Below the pieces are notes generated by a model. The model saw only the letters and a program-made list of their open reading frames with translations. It was not told the DNA's origin and searched no databases. A stretch of 64,000 nt of DNA, taken from the NCBI GenBank assembly GCA_963843645.1, contig CAWJLE010000001.1, positions 744,001-808,000 on the forward strand, read 5' to 3'. Below are positions 26,387 through 33,973 of this stretch, piece after piece; position 1 is the stretch's first letter, and each line of letters starts with the position of its first letter. The stretch comes from CAWJLE01 sp963843645 (lineage in GTDB: Bacteria; Chloroflexota; Anaerolineae; DAOTYC01). The position numbers were made by a program, and so were the translations under genes.

Positions 26387-27439
26387 CTACAAGCTCTTGG
26401 CGACGTTGTCCCCGACTTGACTCGTGGACATGCCCATCTGACCGGCCGACATGGACGGCATCTTGGCCACGGTCTTCACGATGGCCTGCTCAATGTCGTC
26501 GGCCGCCTGGGCCTCGCCGAGGTTGTCCAGCATCAACTGGACAGCGCCGATCGCAGCCAGCGGATTGATGACGCCCAAACCGGTGTACTTCGGGGCCGAC
26601 CCACCGATGGGCTCGAACATCGACACGCCCGCCGGGTTGATGTTGCCGCCGGCAGCGATGCCCATCCCACCCTGAATCATGGCGCCCAGGTCGGTGATGA
26701 TGTCGCCGAAGATGTTGTCCGTCACGATCACGTCGAACCACTCAGGGTTCTTCACGAACCACATGCAGGTCGCATCGACGTGCGCGTAGTCCCGGTTGAC
26801 GTCCGGATAGTCCGCCTGCCCGACTTCGTGGAAGGCGCGCTCCCACAGGTCGAACTCGTAGGTCAGCACGTTCGTCTTGCCGACCAGGGTGAGCTTCTTC
26901 CGCTTGTTCCGCTTGCGGCAATAATCGAAGGCGAACCGCAGGCACCGCTCGACGCCGAGCCGTGTGTTGATGGACACTTGCGTGGCCACCTCGTCCGGGG
27001 TGCCCTTCTTGTGGAAGCCGCCGGTCCCCGTGTAGATGCCCTCCGAGTTCTCGCGCACGACGACGAAATCGATATCCTCAGGGCCTTTGTCTTTGACCGG
27101 GGTCCAAACGTGCGGATACAGCTTCACCGGCCGCAGGTTGATGTACTGGTCCAAAGCAAAGCGCGCCTTGAGCAGGATACCCTTCTCCAAAATCCCCGGC
27201 TTAACGTCCGGGTGGCCGATCGCCCCCAGCAGGATAGCATCAAAGCCCTTCAATTCCTCGATCGCCTCGTCGGGCAGCAGCTCGCCGGTGCGTTTGTAGC
27301 GCTCGCCTCCGAAATCGAACGGGGTCGTCTCGTACTTGATGCCGTGCTTGGCAGCCACAGCCTCCAGGACCTTCAACCCTTCCTGAACCACTTCGGGGCC
27401 GGTTCCGTCGCCGGGGATCAGTGCAATTTTGTAAGCCAT
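26387..27439 (-). CDS. leuB: 3-isopropylmalate dehydrogenase
   Basis: Oxidative decarboxylation of 3-isopropylmalate with NAD, third step of leucine synthesis. 350 residues from ATG 27439 (GGAGGACACG before it). KIALIPGDGTGPEVV, the RPVKLYP and VVVRENSEGIYTG substrate loops, the Lys of TLVGKTNVL, and VTDNIFGDIITDLGAM with metal-binding Asp residues are present, as is FEPIGGSAPKYTG. Tartrate or homoisocitrate dehydrogenases are alternatives from sequence alone, but leuD immediately upstream supports leuB. leuC is not in the window. Confidence 0.9.
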   Translation of the reverse strand: MAYKIALIPGDGTGPEVVQEGLKVLEAVAAKHGIKYETTPFDFGGERYKRTGELLPDEAIEELKGFDAILLGAIGHPDVKPGILEKGILLKARFALDQYINLRPVKLYPHVWTPVKDKGPEDIDFVVVRENSEGIYTGTGGFHKKGTPDEVATQVSINTRLGVERCLRFAFDYCRKRNKRKKLTLVGKTNVLTYEFDLWERAFHEVGQADYPDVNRDYAHVDATCMWFVKNPEWFDVIVTDNIFGDIITDLGAMIQGGMGIAAGGNINPAGVSMFEPIGGSAPKYTGLGVINPLAAIGAVQLMLDNLGEAQAADDIEQAIVKTVAKMPSMSAGQMGMSTSQVGDNVAKSL

Positions 27440-27474
27440 CGTGTCCTCCAATTCGTTTATGGGCGTGGACCGGG

Positions 27475-27972
27475 TTATTTATTCTTCATGTCGCGAGTCA
27501 CTTTGGCCATCAGGCCGCCGGCCTCGACGATGCCGAGCATGAATTCGGGATAGGGCTTGGCCTGATACTCCTTGCCGGTGGTCAGGTTGCGAATATGGCC
27601 GGACGTCAAATCGACCTCCAGCTCCTGGCCGGCCTGCACGTCGGCTGCCGCCTCGGCGCACTCCAGGATGGGCAGGCCGATGTTGATCGCGTTGCGATAG
27701 AAGATGCGGGCGAACGTCTCCGCGACGACGCAGCTGACGCCGGCCGACTTCAAGGCGAGAGGGGCGTGCTCGCGCGAAGATCCGCAGCCGAAGTTCGTGG
27801 TCGCAACGACGATGTCGCCCGGACGGACGGTCGTGGCGAAGCCGGCGTCCAGGTCTTCCATCGCGTGCTTGGCCAGCTCCGGCCCATCCGAGATATTGAG
27901 GTACCGGGCCGGGATGATGGCGTCGGTATCGACGTTCGCACCATATTTCCAGACTTTACCGGTCAATTTCAT
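27475..27972 (-). CDS. leuD: 3-isopropylmalate dehydratase small subunit
   Basis: 165 residues, family length. The swivelling domain of isopropylmalate isomerase: VDTDAIIPARYL near the N-terminus, TTNFGCGSSREHAPLAL and ETFARIFYRNAINIGLPI. It pairs with LeuC (not seen here) to interconvert 2- and 3-isopropylmalate. ATG 27972 follows GGAAGGGAG at a long spacing. leuB starts 35 bases after its stop, so the two form an operon from the promoter at 28030-28058. Confidence 0.94.
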   Translation of the reverse strand: MKLTGKVWKYGANVDTDAIIPARYLNISDGPELAKHAMEDLDAGFATTVRPGDIVVATTNFGCGSSREHAPLALKSAGVSCVVAETFARIFYRNAINIGLPILECAEAAADVQAGQELEVDLTSGHIRNLTTGKEYQAKPYPEFMLGIVEAGGLMAKVTRDMKNK

Positions 27973-28029
27973 GACGAAAATCTCCCTTCCAGCGAGATCT
28001 TATGCAGATTACGCGGAAAATTGTGGCTG

Positions 28030-28058
28030 ATTATAACATAGGCCGATTCAGCCGCCAA
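28030..28058 (-). promoter_or_regulatory. leuD-leuB promoter
   Basis: Minus-strand TTGGCG at 28058-28053 and TATAAT at 28035-28030, 17-base spacer. It is back-to-back with the YjbQ promoter; the two -35 boxes are four bases apart. Confidence 0.75.
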
Positions 28059-28062
28059 AGTC

Positions 28063-28092
28063 TTGCCCGCCTGCCCCAGTTTCGGCTATAAT
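28063..28092 (+). promoter_or_regulatory. Promoter of the YjbQ-family gene
   Basis: TTGCCC at 28063-28068 and TATAAT at 28087-28092, 18-base spacer. Confidence 0.72.
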
Positions 28093-28152
28093 CCTCCGAG
28101 CGAGGCCAGACTTCGGTGGTCTGGAACACAGCCGAAAGGAGACACACCCAAC

Positions 28153-28566
28153 GTGAAATCGGCTACTGAATACCTTTGGTTCAACACGGCCAGGCAGCGC
28201 GAATACATCAACATCACGGACGAAGTGGCCCACATCGTGTCAGAGAGCGGCATCCAGGAAGGCTTCGTCCTGGTATCGGCCATGCACATCACTGCCGGAG
28301 TCTACATCAACGACGCCGAAGACGGGCTGATTCAGGACATCGATCAGTGGGCCGAGACCGTCGCGCCGTTCCGGCACGACTATCGTCACCATCGGACCGG
28401 TGAGACGAACGGCGACGCCCATCTGAAGAGCCTGCTGATTGGCCACGAAGTGATCGTGCCCATCACGGCCGGCCGCCTCGACTTCGGGCCGTGGCAGCAG
28501 ATCTACTACGCAGAGTTCGACGGGCGGCGGCGCAAGCGGGTCATCGTCAAGGTACTGGGCGAATGA
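28153..28566 (+). CDS. YjbQ family protein (UPF0047)
   Basis: 137 residues. GTG 28153 is chosen because AAAGGAG lies 11 bases upstream and the protein then starts where the family does. Characteristic stretches include SAMHITAGVYINDAEDGLI, HDYRHHRTGETNGDAHLKSL and LDFGPWQQIYYAEFDG. The family has weak thiamine-phosphate-synthase activity in E. coli, but its physiological role is unsettled. Its 3' end overlaps the convergent Maf gene by 20 bases. Confidence 0.93.
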   Translation: MKSATEYLWFNTARQREYINITDEVAHIVSESGIQEGFVLVSAMHITAGVYINDAEDGLIQDIDQWAETVAPFRHDYRHHRTGETNGDAHLKSLLIGHEVIVPITAGRLDFGPWQQIYYAEFDGRRRKRVIVKVLGE

Positions 28567-29233
28567 CCACGTTCGGGACGGGGAGCCCGCACCTGTGCCC
28601 GGTCGCTTGCTCGCAGACCACGGCCGGATCCAGCGGCAGCGGGTAGCCCAACGCCCTCAGCGCCGCCGTCAGGTGGCACAACGGCAGCCCCATGACGCTG
28701 GCATAACAGCCTTCGATGGCTTCGACGGGGTGGAACTGCACGTGCTGAATGGCGTACGCACCGGCCTTGTCGAGAGGATCGCCGGACGTGACGTAGCGCT
28801 CGATCTCTTCGTCGAGGTAGGGGCGCATCAGGACGGACGACGTGGCGGCCGAGGTCACCTCGCGGCCGCGCTCCGTGTCGATCACCGTCACGCCACTGTG
28901 CACCAGGTGCGTCCGGCCCCGCAACGTGCGCAGCATCTGCCGCGCTTCGTCCGCATCTCGCGGTTTGCCCAGCACACGGCCATCGTAGACCACCACGGTA
29001 TCCGCGCCGATCACCATCGCCCCGCCGGTCAGCCGGCCTGCGACCGCGCGAGCCTTCTGCCGGCTCAGACGCCGGACCATTCGCACAGGGTCCTCGTCCG
29101 GCCGTGCGCTCTCGTCGATCTCGGCCCTGGCCGTCTCGTGAGCGAGGCCAAGGACCCGCAGGAACTCCCTCCTTCGCGGCGATCCGGAGGCCAGGATCAG
29201 GCGCGGCGCCGCCGATGCATCTCCATGAGCCAA
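28547..29233 (-). CDS. maf: Maf-like nucleoside triphosphate pyrophosphatase
   Basis: House-cleaning enzyme that hydrolyses dTTP, UTP or modified nucleotides. The N-terminal RLILASGSPRRREFL, the acidic ARPDEDPVRMVRRLSRQKA and GADTVVVYDGRVLGKP are diagnostic; the IEGCYASVMGLPL motif follows near the end. The frame is open up to 29371, but a terminator hairpin at 29277-29309 lies in it, so I place the start at TTG 29233 (about 228 residues; weak GGAAGAG upstream). The last 20 bases overlap the convergent YjbQ gene. Confidence 0.88.
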   Translation of the reverse strand: MAHGDASAAPRLILASGSPRRREFLRVLGLAHETARAEIDESARPDEDPVRMVRRLSRQKARAVAGRLTGGAMVIGADTVVVYDGRVLGKPRDADEARQMLRTLRGRTHLVHSGVTVIDTERGREVTSAATSSVLMRPYLDEEIERYVTSGDPLDKAGAYAIQHVQFHPVEAIEGCYASVMGLPLCHLTAALRALGYPLPLDPAVVCEQATGHRCGLPVPNVVIRPVP

Positions 29234-29276
29234 ATTGAATTCTCTCTTCCACTTGTTCCAAGGCTTTGCAACATGA

Positions 29277-29309
29277 AAGAGGGGAAGCCCTCGCGTGGCC
29301 TCCCCTCTT
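29277..29309 (-). terminator. Terminator after the corrinoid-protein gene
   Basis: Hairpin with arms 29277-29290 and 29297-29309 (AAGAGGGGAGGCC against its near complement, with G-U pairs), followed by TTTCATG on the minus strand. Confidence 0.7.
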
Positions 29310-29345
29310 GGCACTGTCGTTTTGAAGCGGTGGATAGGGCCGGGC

Positions 29346-29981
29346 TCAGGCGGCAACCAGGCTCTTGGCAAGCTCGCTCGCGCTGGCGGCTTCCGGAGCG
29401 TACCCGTCGGCGCCGATTTCCTTGGCGTACCGCTCGGTGACGGGCGCGCCGCCGATCATGACCTTGACGTCGTTGCGAATGCCCGCTTCCTTAAGGGCTT
29501 CGATCGTCAGCTTCATGGCTGGCATGGTGGTCGTCAGCAGGGCGGACATGGCGACGAGCTTCGGCTTGTGCTCCTTGACCGCGGTCACGAAGGCCGCCGG
29601 GCTCACATCGGTCGCCAGGTCGATCACTTCGAAGCCGGCACCCTCGAGCATCATGGCCACCAGGTTCTTGCCGATGTCGTGCAGGTCGCCCTGGACGGTG
29701 CCGATCACGACTGAGCCCACTCTGGAGGCGTCAGCGACCGAGAGAAGCGGACGGATGAGCTCCATGGCAGACTTCATCGCACGCGCGGAGATCAGAACTT
29801 CCGGCACATAATACTCGCAGGCCTTGAACAAACGGCCAACCTCGTTCATGCCCGGGATGAGGCCCTGGTTCACAATATCGCCGGCCGCGATGCCCTGGTC
29901 CAGCAGGGCCTGCGTGAGCGCCTTCGCACCTGCCATATCGCCGTTGATCAGTGCTGCTGACAACTCGCTGAACTCAGCCAT
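29346..29981 (-). CDS. Corrinoid (B12-binding) methyltransferase subunit
   Basis: 211 residues, length and layout of MtaC/MtbC/MttC-type corrinoid proteins: an N-terminal helical cap (SAALINGDMAGAKALTQALL ... FKACEYYVPEVLISARAMKSA) and a B12-binding Rossmann domain with GDLHDIGKNLVAMMLEGAGF, whose His would coordinate cobalt, and a C-terminal VMIGGAPVTERYAKEIGADG. Such proteins carry a methyl group between a substrate-specific methyltransferase and a folate or CoM acceptor. No partner methyltransferase or reactivase is adjacent. ATG 29981 follows a strong AAGGAGGGGG. It has its own promoter and terminator, so it is monocistronic. Confidence 0.92.
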   Translation of the reverse strand: MAEFSELSAALINGDMAGAKALTQALLDQGIAAGDIVNQGLIPGMNEVGRLFKACEYYVPEVLISARAMKSAMELIRPLLSVADASRVGSVVIGTVQGDLHDIGKNLVAMMLEGAGFEVIDLATDVSPAAFVTAVKEHKPKLVAMSALLTTTMPAMKLTIEALKEAGIRNDVKVMIGGAPVTERYAKEIGADGYAPEAASASELAKSLVAA

Positions 29982-30070
29982 TATCCCCCTCCTTGAATAT
30001 AGAGACTGTAGGATTGCGGAACCTCGATTAGCTGCATAAACTCGATGGGCTGGAATCGTTTCAGCCGTGC

Positions 30071-30099
30071 ATGATATCGCAAAACACGCGCTTTGTCAA
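30071..30099 (-). promoter_or_regulatory. Strong promoter of the corrinoid-protein gene
   Basis: Minus-strand TTGACA at 30099-30094 and TATCAT at 30076-30071, 17-base spacer; leader of about 80 bases. No cobalamin riboswitch pattern was seen in the leader. Confidence 0.78.
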
Positions 30100-30135
30100 A
30101 GCACGCTTTGGGACGGGTGCCTCCAGGATTCTAGA

Positions 30136-30154
30136 CGAGGCGGCCGCCGCCTCG
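30136..30154. other. Short GC-rich hairpin
   Basis: CGAGGCGG and CCGCCTCG arms with a 3-base loop, 42 bases after the MBL hydrolase stop. There is no T tail, so a terminator role is only possible. Confidence 0.4.
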
Positions 30155-30195
30155 CCCAAAGACTGGGATACGCCTTTGGGGCGGACTTGGAGGCT

Positions 30196-31698
30196 TCAGC
30201 CCGGCCAGGACGTCTGCCGGCACCACAAGACCGCCTTGGGATCGGACTCAGAATCGCGCACGATCGACCGGCGCAGGGTGTAACCGCCTGCGTCCTTCTC
30301 GAGCTGCAGCTGTGTGACGGCTGATTCGCCGGTCTCCGTGTTGAAGCTGAACACCACGCCTCGATAATCGGCGGTTTCCTTGCGCACGCATCCGGTAGGG
30401 GTCGGGCAGCAGGCCGGGCGTTTGCTCTCGACGTGGTTGCGCTCGGTGCAGAAGATATCCGTCCGTCGCGCCGCTCCGGTCCCTGCCGCCGACCGCAGCA
30501 GGTTGAGCGTCTCGGGCGCAGGCAGCCGGTACGTCTGGCCCACAGAGATGACGGCAAAGCGCGGCGCGATGGCGGCCAACGCCTCCGGCGTCAACCCGCT
30601 GTCCGGGGCACTGCCATGGTGCGGCACCTTGAGCACGTAAGCCGCGAGCCGTCCATCCCGATAGCCCTGAACCATCCGTTTCCAACTCGGCGCTTCCGCG
30701 TCTCCGGCGAAGAGGATCACGGGCCAGACGTCCGGGCTACCGGCCCATTGCATCGGGCGAATGCGCACGACCAGGCTCTGGTTGTTCGTTCGGCGTTCTT
30801 CGCGACGCGCCAGGCACTCCTGATTGTCCAGGATACGCTCCAGGAGCTGGAGCACGTCGGCCGGACGGCGCCTGGGGAGCGCATCGCCGCCCTGCGGGCC
30901 GTCGACCGCCCGCACGTTGACCGGCCGCAGGAAGGCCGTCTCCTGCATCGTGTCGGCGAGCTGGACCTCAGGCCACAGAAGCTCGACTTCGAGATCGTCG
31001 AACGGCGACGCGGGCGGGTGCAGCAGGTCCGGGTGCAACACGTCGCGCTCGGAGTCCGCGACGTGTGCGCGCAACAGCCCGACCAGCGACGCATTGTCCG
31101 CAATGCTGCGTTCCAGGTGAGCACGGGTCGCGTGGGCGTCGAGCGTCTGCCCGAGCGCCGCCTGCCAGCGCGCTACCTCGGCCTGCAGTCGCTCGATCTC
31201 AGCCTGATCGGCGGCGGTCAGCTGATTCTTCTTCTTGAGCTTCAATTTGACCAACAACTTCACGACCTGCTGGTATCGCCTGCGCTCGTCGGTCTGATCC
31301 GGACCGAACTGCGACCAGTTCGCGTCCGCCAGCGGCCCCCAGTATCGTCCAATGCAAACGACGTCGGCGTTCCAGAATCGATCGGTCGCGTCTGGACCCT
31401 TCGCGGTGAGCTTCTCGAGGAAGGTCACCAAGCCGCCGATGTGATCGGAATCCACGTGGGTGGCGACCAGGAGATCGATGTAGCGAATCCCGCACAGCTT
31501 GAGGTAGGCATCCAGGCGCTGGGCGGCCGTGAAGTCGCCGGACGGCAGGTCGCGAACGCCCGTGGCGCCGCCGTCGCCGCCGTCGATCACGATGCACCGC
31601 GTGCGAGCGGCCTGATCGCCGGATCCGGCGGGTGCGCGCCAGGTCACGACGGAGCAGTCGCCGTGGCCAACGTCGAGGAACGCGACATCCAGGATCAT
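30196..31698 (-). CDS. Soluble ComEC/Rec2-like metallo-beta-lactamase-fold hydrolase
   Basis: 500 residues. The N-terminus AFLDVGHGDCSVV and the metal motif ATHVDSDHIGGL (His81, Asp83, Asp85, His86), later LFAGDAEAPSW and LKVPHHGSAPDS, are those of the ComEC/Rec2 MBL domain, but there are no membrane spans, so this is not a DNA channel. Between the metal motifs is a roughly 150-residue insert containing a charged coiled coil (about residues 145-190, LKKKNQLTAADQAEIERLQ). The C-terminal 60 residues hold a Cys-rich patch. A nuclease or phosphodiesterase role is likely but unproven. ATG 31698 has GGAGG six bases upstream and follows the subtilisin stop by about 18 bases, so the pair is co-translated. 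Confidence 0.85.
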   Translation of the reverse strand: MILDVAFLDVGHGDCSVVTWRAPAGSGDQAARTRCIVIDGGDGGATGVRDLPSGDFTAAQRLDAYLKLCGIRYIDLLVATHVDSDHIGGLVTFLEKLTAKGPDATDRFWNADVVCIGRYWGPLADANWSQFGPDQTDERRRYQQVVKLLVKLKLKKKNQLTAADQAEIERLQAEVARWQAALGQTLDAHATRAHLERSIADNASLVGLLRAHVADSERDVLHPDLLHPPASPFDDLEVELLWPEVQLADTMQETAFLRPVNVRAVDGPQGGDALPRRRPADVLQLLERILDNQECLARREERRTNNQSLVVRIRPMQWAGSPDVWPVILFAGDAEAPSWKRMVQGYRDGRLAAYVLKVPHHGSAPDSGLTPEALAAIAPRFAVISVGQTYRLPAPETLNLLRSAAGTGAARRTDIFCTERNHVESKRPACCPTPTGCVRKETADYRGVVFSFNTETGESAVTQLQLEKDAGGYTLRRSIVRDSESDPKAVLWCRQTSWPG

Positions 31699-31716
31699 CA
31701 CACGCCTCCGGGTTCC

Positions 31717-33066
31717 CTAGCAGCTCTGCAGGAAGGCCAACGCGTCGATCAGGCCGGCGCCCTGAAAATTGCGATCGCGGCCCAGATCAGTACAGGCGGC
31801 CATTAGCCGCCGCTTGACCTCCCGCGGCAGGCTGATGAACTCCGGTTTGACCGACAGGAACTGGGCAATGACCCCGGACACGTGCGCCGTGGCCATGCTG
31901 GTACCGCTGAGCTGCACCAGGTCTTCAGTGGCCGGCCACGCGGACGAGATGCGCTCGCCGGGAGCGAGGACGTCCGGCTTGAAGCGGCCGTCGCCGGTCG
32001 GCCCGCGCGATGAGAAGTACGAGGGGCCGTAGCGGTGCGGAAACTCACTGTGGGTCGAGCCGACGGTGATTACCTCTTCGGCATTGCCGGGATCGGTGAT
32101 GCCCAACGCCATGTACGTCGGGAAATACTCCAGGTCGTTCTCGTCGTTGATGGTGGCCAGGATCTTGTAGCCGTCGTTGGAAGCGGCGGCACAGACGGTC
32201 ACGCCGGAGTTCACCAGCGCGTTCGCCTCCTGGCACTCGGGCGACCAACCGCAGCCGTAGCTCTTGACCGGCACCGGTCCACCCAGGCTGAGGTTGACGC
32301 CCTGAATTCGGGTATGGCCGGCGTGCAGGTTGAAGATGCGGACGTGGTAGAGGGCTCGAATAATGGAGAAGCTGCTCCCACCGGCGGCGGACAGCGCCTT
32401 GAAGTTGTAGAGCTTCACTTCGGGCGCGATCAGTTTGATGATGCCGGCGATGTGGGTTCCGTGGCCGACCAGATCCTCGGTCGTGCCTTCGGTGGAGAAA
32501 TCCTGGTTGTTGTCTTCGTCCCATTCCTGGTCTTTCCACCAGGGATGGTGAACGTCGATGCCGGTATCGATGACCGCCCAGTTGATGCCCTGCCCCACGG
32601 CGCCGAAGACCCGCTGTGCCGCCAGCGCCTTGATGCAGGCCAGGTTCTTGAATTCGCGGAGGCCGGCTTCGTCCAGGCCGGGCAGGTAATCGCCCTGCGG
32701 GCGGAACGATTTGTCCGACCAGATCTTGAACAGCGCGGATGGCTGCCCGGTCGCCCGGCGATCCGCTTCCTCGCGCCGGCGCAGCGCCTCGATCTGCTCG
32801 GCGTTCAGCTGCACCTGAAGGAAGCGGTCCGTACGGCTCTCCAGTGGGACCTCGATTCCGGCTTCCTCTTTGACCAGGCGAGCCAGGTCCTCCATCTGTC
32901 TGTCCCAGACCAGCTCGAGTATTACGGGTACAGGTCGATTGGGACCTTCAACCTCCGCGGCTGCCAGCGCCTCTCGAACCTCGTCGGTGACGATGGATTC
33001 ACCCCACCAGACGTCACCGCGCGGCTTGGCCGGTGGTCGATGCCCGTACAGGGGTTTCTCGCTCAT
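31717..33066 (-). CDS. Intracellular subtilisin-like serine protease (S8)
   Basis: 449 residues with a complete catalytic triad: Asp167 in WAVIDTGIDVHHP, His202 in GHGTHIAGI, Ser390 in LSGTSMATAHVSG, and the oxyanion Asn297 in AAASNDG. There is no signal peptide, so it is probably cytoplasmic. Residues 1-150 form a long N-terminal region (RFLQVQLNAEQIEALRRRE resembles an I9-type inhibitor strand) that could be a propeptide. It lacks a separate C-terminal domain. ATG 33066 follows GGGAGG. Upstream lies a MaoC dehydratase (66 bases) and directly downstream the MBL hydrolase. The tight pairing suggests a joint function, perhaps protease-regulated hydrolase activity; that is inference. Confidence 0.9.
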   Translation of the reverse strand: MSEKPLYGHRPPAKPRGDVWWGESIVTDEVREALAAAEVEGPNRPVPVILELVWDRQMEDLARLVKEEAGIEVPLESRTDRFLQVQLNAEQIEALRRREEADRRATGQPSALFKIWSDKSFRPQGDYLPGLDEAGLREFKNLACIKALAAQRVFGAVGQGINWAVIDTGIDVHHPWWKDQEWDEDNNQDFSTEGTTEDLVGHGTHIAGIIKLIAPEVKLYNFKALSAAGGSSFSIIRALYHVRIFNLHAGHTRIQGVNLSLGGPVPVKSYGCGWSPECQEANALVNSGVTVCAAASNDGYKILATINDENDLEYFPTYMALGITDPGNAEEVITVGSTHSEFPHRYGPSYFSSRGPTGDGRFKPDVLAPGERISSAWPATEDLVQLSGTSMATAHVSGVIAQFLSVKPEFISLPREVKRRLMAACTDLGRDRNFQGAGLIDALAFLQSC

Positions 33067-33132
33067 GACGGCCTCCCGATGCCTGCTCCATGCCTGACCA
33101 TTCCGGATTATCGTCGAACCAGAGCGAGCCCG

Positions 33133-33609
33133 TCAGTCCTTCGGCTTACCGCGGATGAGGAGACGCCAGGTGCCACGATGCACGACCTCGTCATTCTGAT
33201 TCAACACGCGGACCTCGAACGTGACCAGGCCGCCGCCGAGGCGCTTCATCGGCCGCGTCTCCGCAATCTTGATTTGCAGATGGATGGTGTCTCCAATGAA
33301 GACCGGCTTGCTGAACTTCCATTCCAGGTCGGTGAAGGCTTCGGTCGTGCCCTCCAAGAAGCCGATCCGGTAACCCAGCCCACCCGCAATGGACAGCCCG
33401 AGCAAACCGTGAGCGATGCGCTGGCCGAACGGGGTGTTCTTGGCAAACTCGGCATCGGTGTGGATGGGATTGTAGTCACCGGTGAGCCCGGCAAAGGCAT
33501 AGATGTCGGACTCAGTGACCGTTCGAGCCGGACTTACGGCTTCGGCCCCCGCGACGAACTCCTCGAAGTAGAGGCCCCGCGGCGCGGCAAACGACAGCTG
33601 CTCGCTCAT
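33133..33609 (-). CDS. MaoC-like (R)-hydratase / dehydratase
   Basis: 158 residues, single hot-dog domain. The hydratase motif YAFAGLTGDYNPIHTDAEFA supplies the Asp and His that activate water, followed by RIAHGLLGLSIAGGLGYR. Members hydrate enoyl-CoA or related acyl thioesters in lipid or PHA metabolism. Substrate is unknown. ATG 33609 has GAGAGGAG about 15 bases upstream. It is the first gene of the unit with the S8 and MBL genes; whether the three are functionally related is unclear. Confidence 0.9.
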   Translation of the reverse strand: MSEQLSFAAPRGLYFEEFVAGAEAVSPARTVTESDIYAFAGLTGDYNPIHTDAEFAKNTPFGQRIAHGLLGLSIAGGLGYRIGFLEGTTEAFTDLEWKFSKPVFIGDTIHLQIKIAETRPMKRLGGGLVTFEVRVLNQNDEVVHRGTWRLLIRGKPKD

Positions 33610-33659
33610 GGATGACGTTGTTCTCCTCTCTGGCTGGAAGCCCTTCCGGAATCGCCACT

Positions 33660-33689
33660 ATTCTACCATGAAGAACGTCGTACGTGCAA
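33660..33689 (-). promoter_or_regulatory. Promoter of the MaoC-S8-MBL unit
   Basis: Minus-strand TTGCAC at 33689-33684 and TAGAAT at 33665-33660, 18-base spacer. Confidence 0.65.
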
Positions 33690-33730
33690 TCGTGGTTTGC
33701 GTATTTTGACGACCGGAGGATTTCCCATTT

Positions 33731-33759
33731 TAGACAAGATGAGAAAAACTGGCTATAAT
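33731..33759 (+). promoter_or_regulatory. Promoter of the zinc-ribbon/TPR/propeller gene
   Basis: TAGACA at 33731-33736 (five of six consensus bases) and perfect TATAAT at 33754-33759, 17-base spacer. Confidence 0.78.
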
Positions 33760-33765
33760 GCTCCA

Positions 33766-33973
33766 CGCGTTGCGATGAGGTCTCTCGGTTCCCCTGGATC
33801 TCCCCAACATGTGCCACAAAGACAGATGAAACGTTCTGGCGTGAGATCAGGCGTCCTGTCCGAAGTCCGCCCTTCAACGTGCGCGGAGGGCGGGTTCGTC
33901 GAGAACCGAGTCGACGGTCGCGAACGAGCTTACCGACGAAAGCGAGCAATCGTCGGCGGGCACAGGAGGACAG
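33766..33973 (+). other. Long structured 5' leader
   Basis: About 208 bases between the predicted start point and ATG 33974. It can form local hairpins, for example CCGCCCT near 33870 with AGGGCGG near 33890, and GTTCG with CGAAC near 33895-33927. I match it to no known riboswitch or RNA family and see no gene in it. Confidence 0.45.

Noticed and set aside
29982..30070. Possible cobalamin riboswitch before the corrinoid-protein gene
   Set aside because: No B12-box or long conserved leader; only about 80 bases between promoter and ATG.
30196..31698. MBL gene as competence protein ComEC
   Set aside because: Has the ComEC hydrolase motifs but no membrane spans or competence domain.
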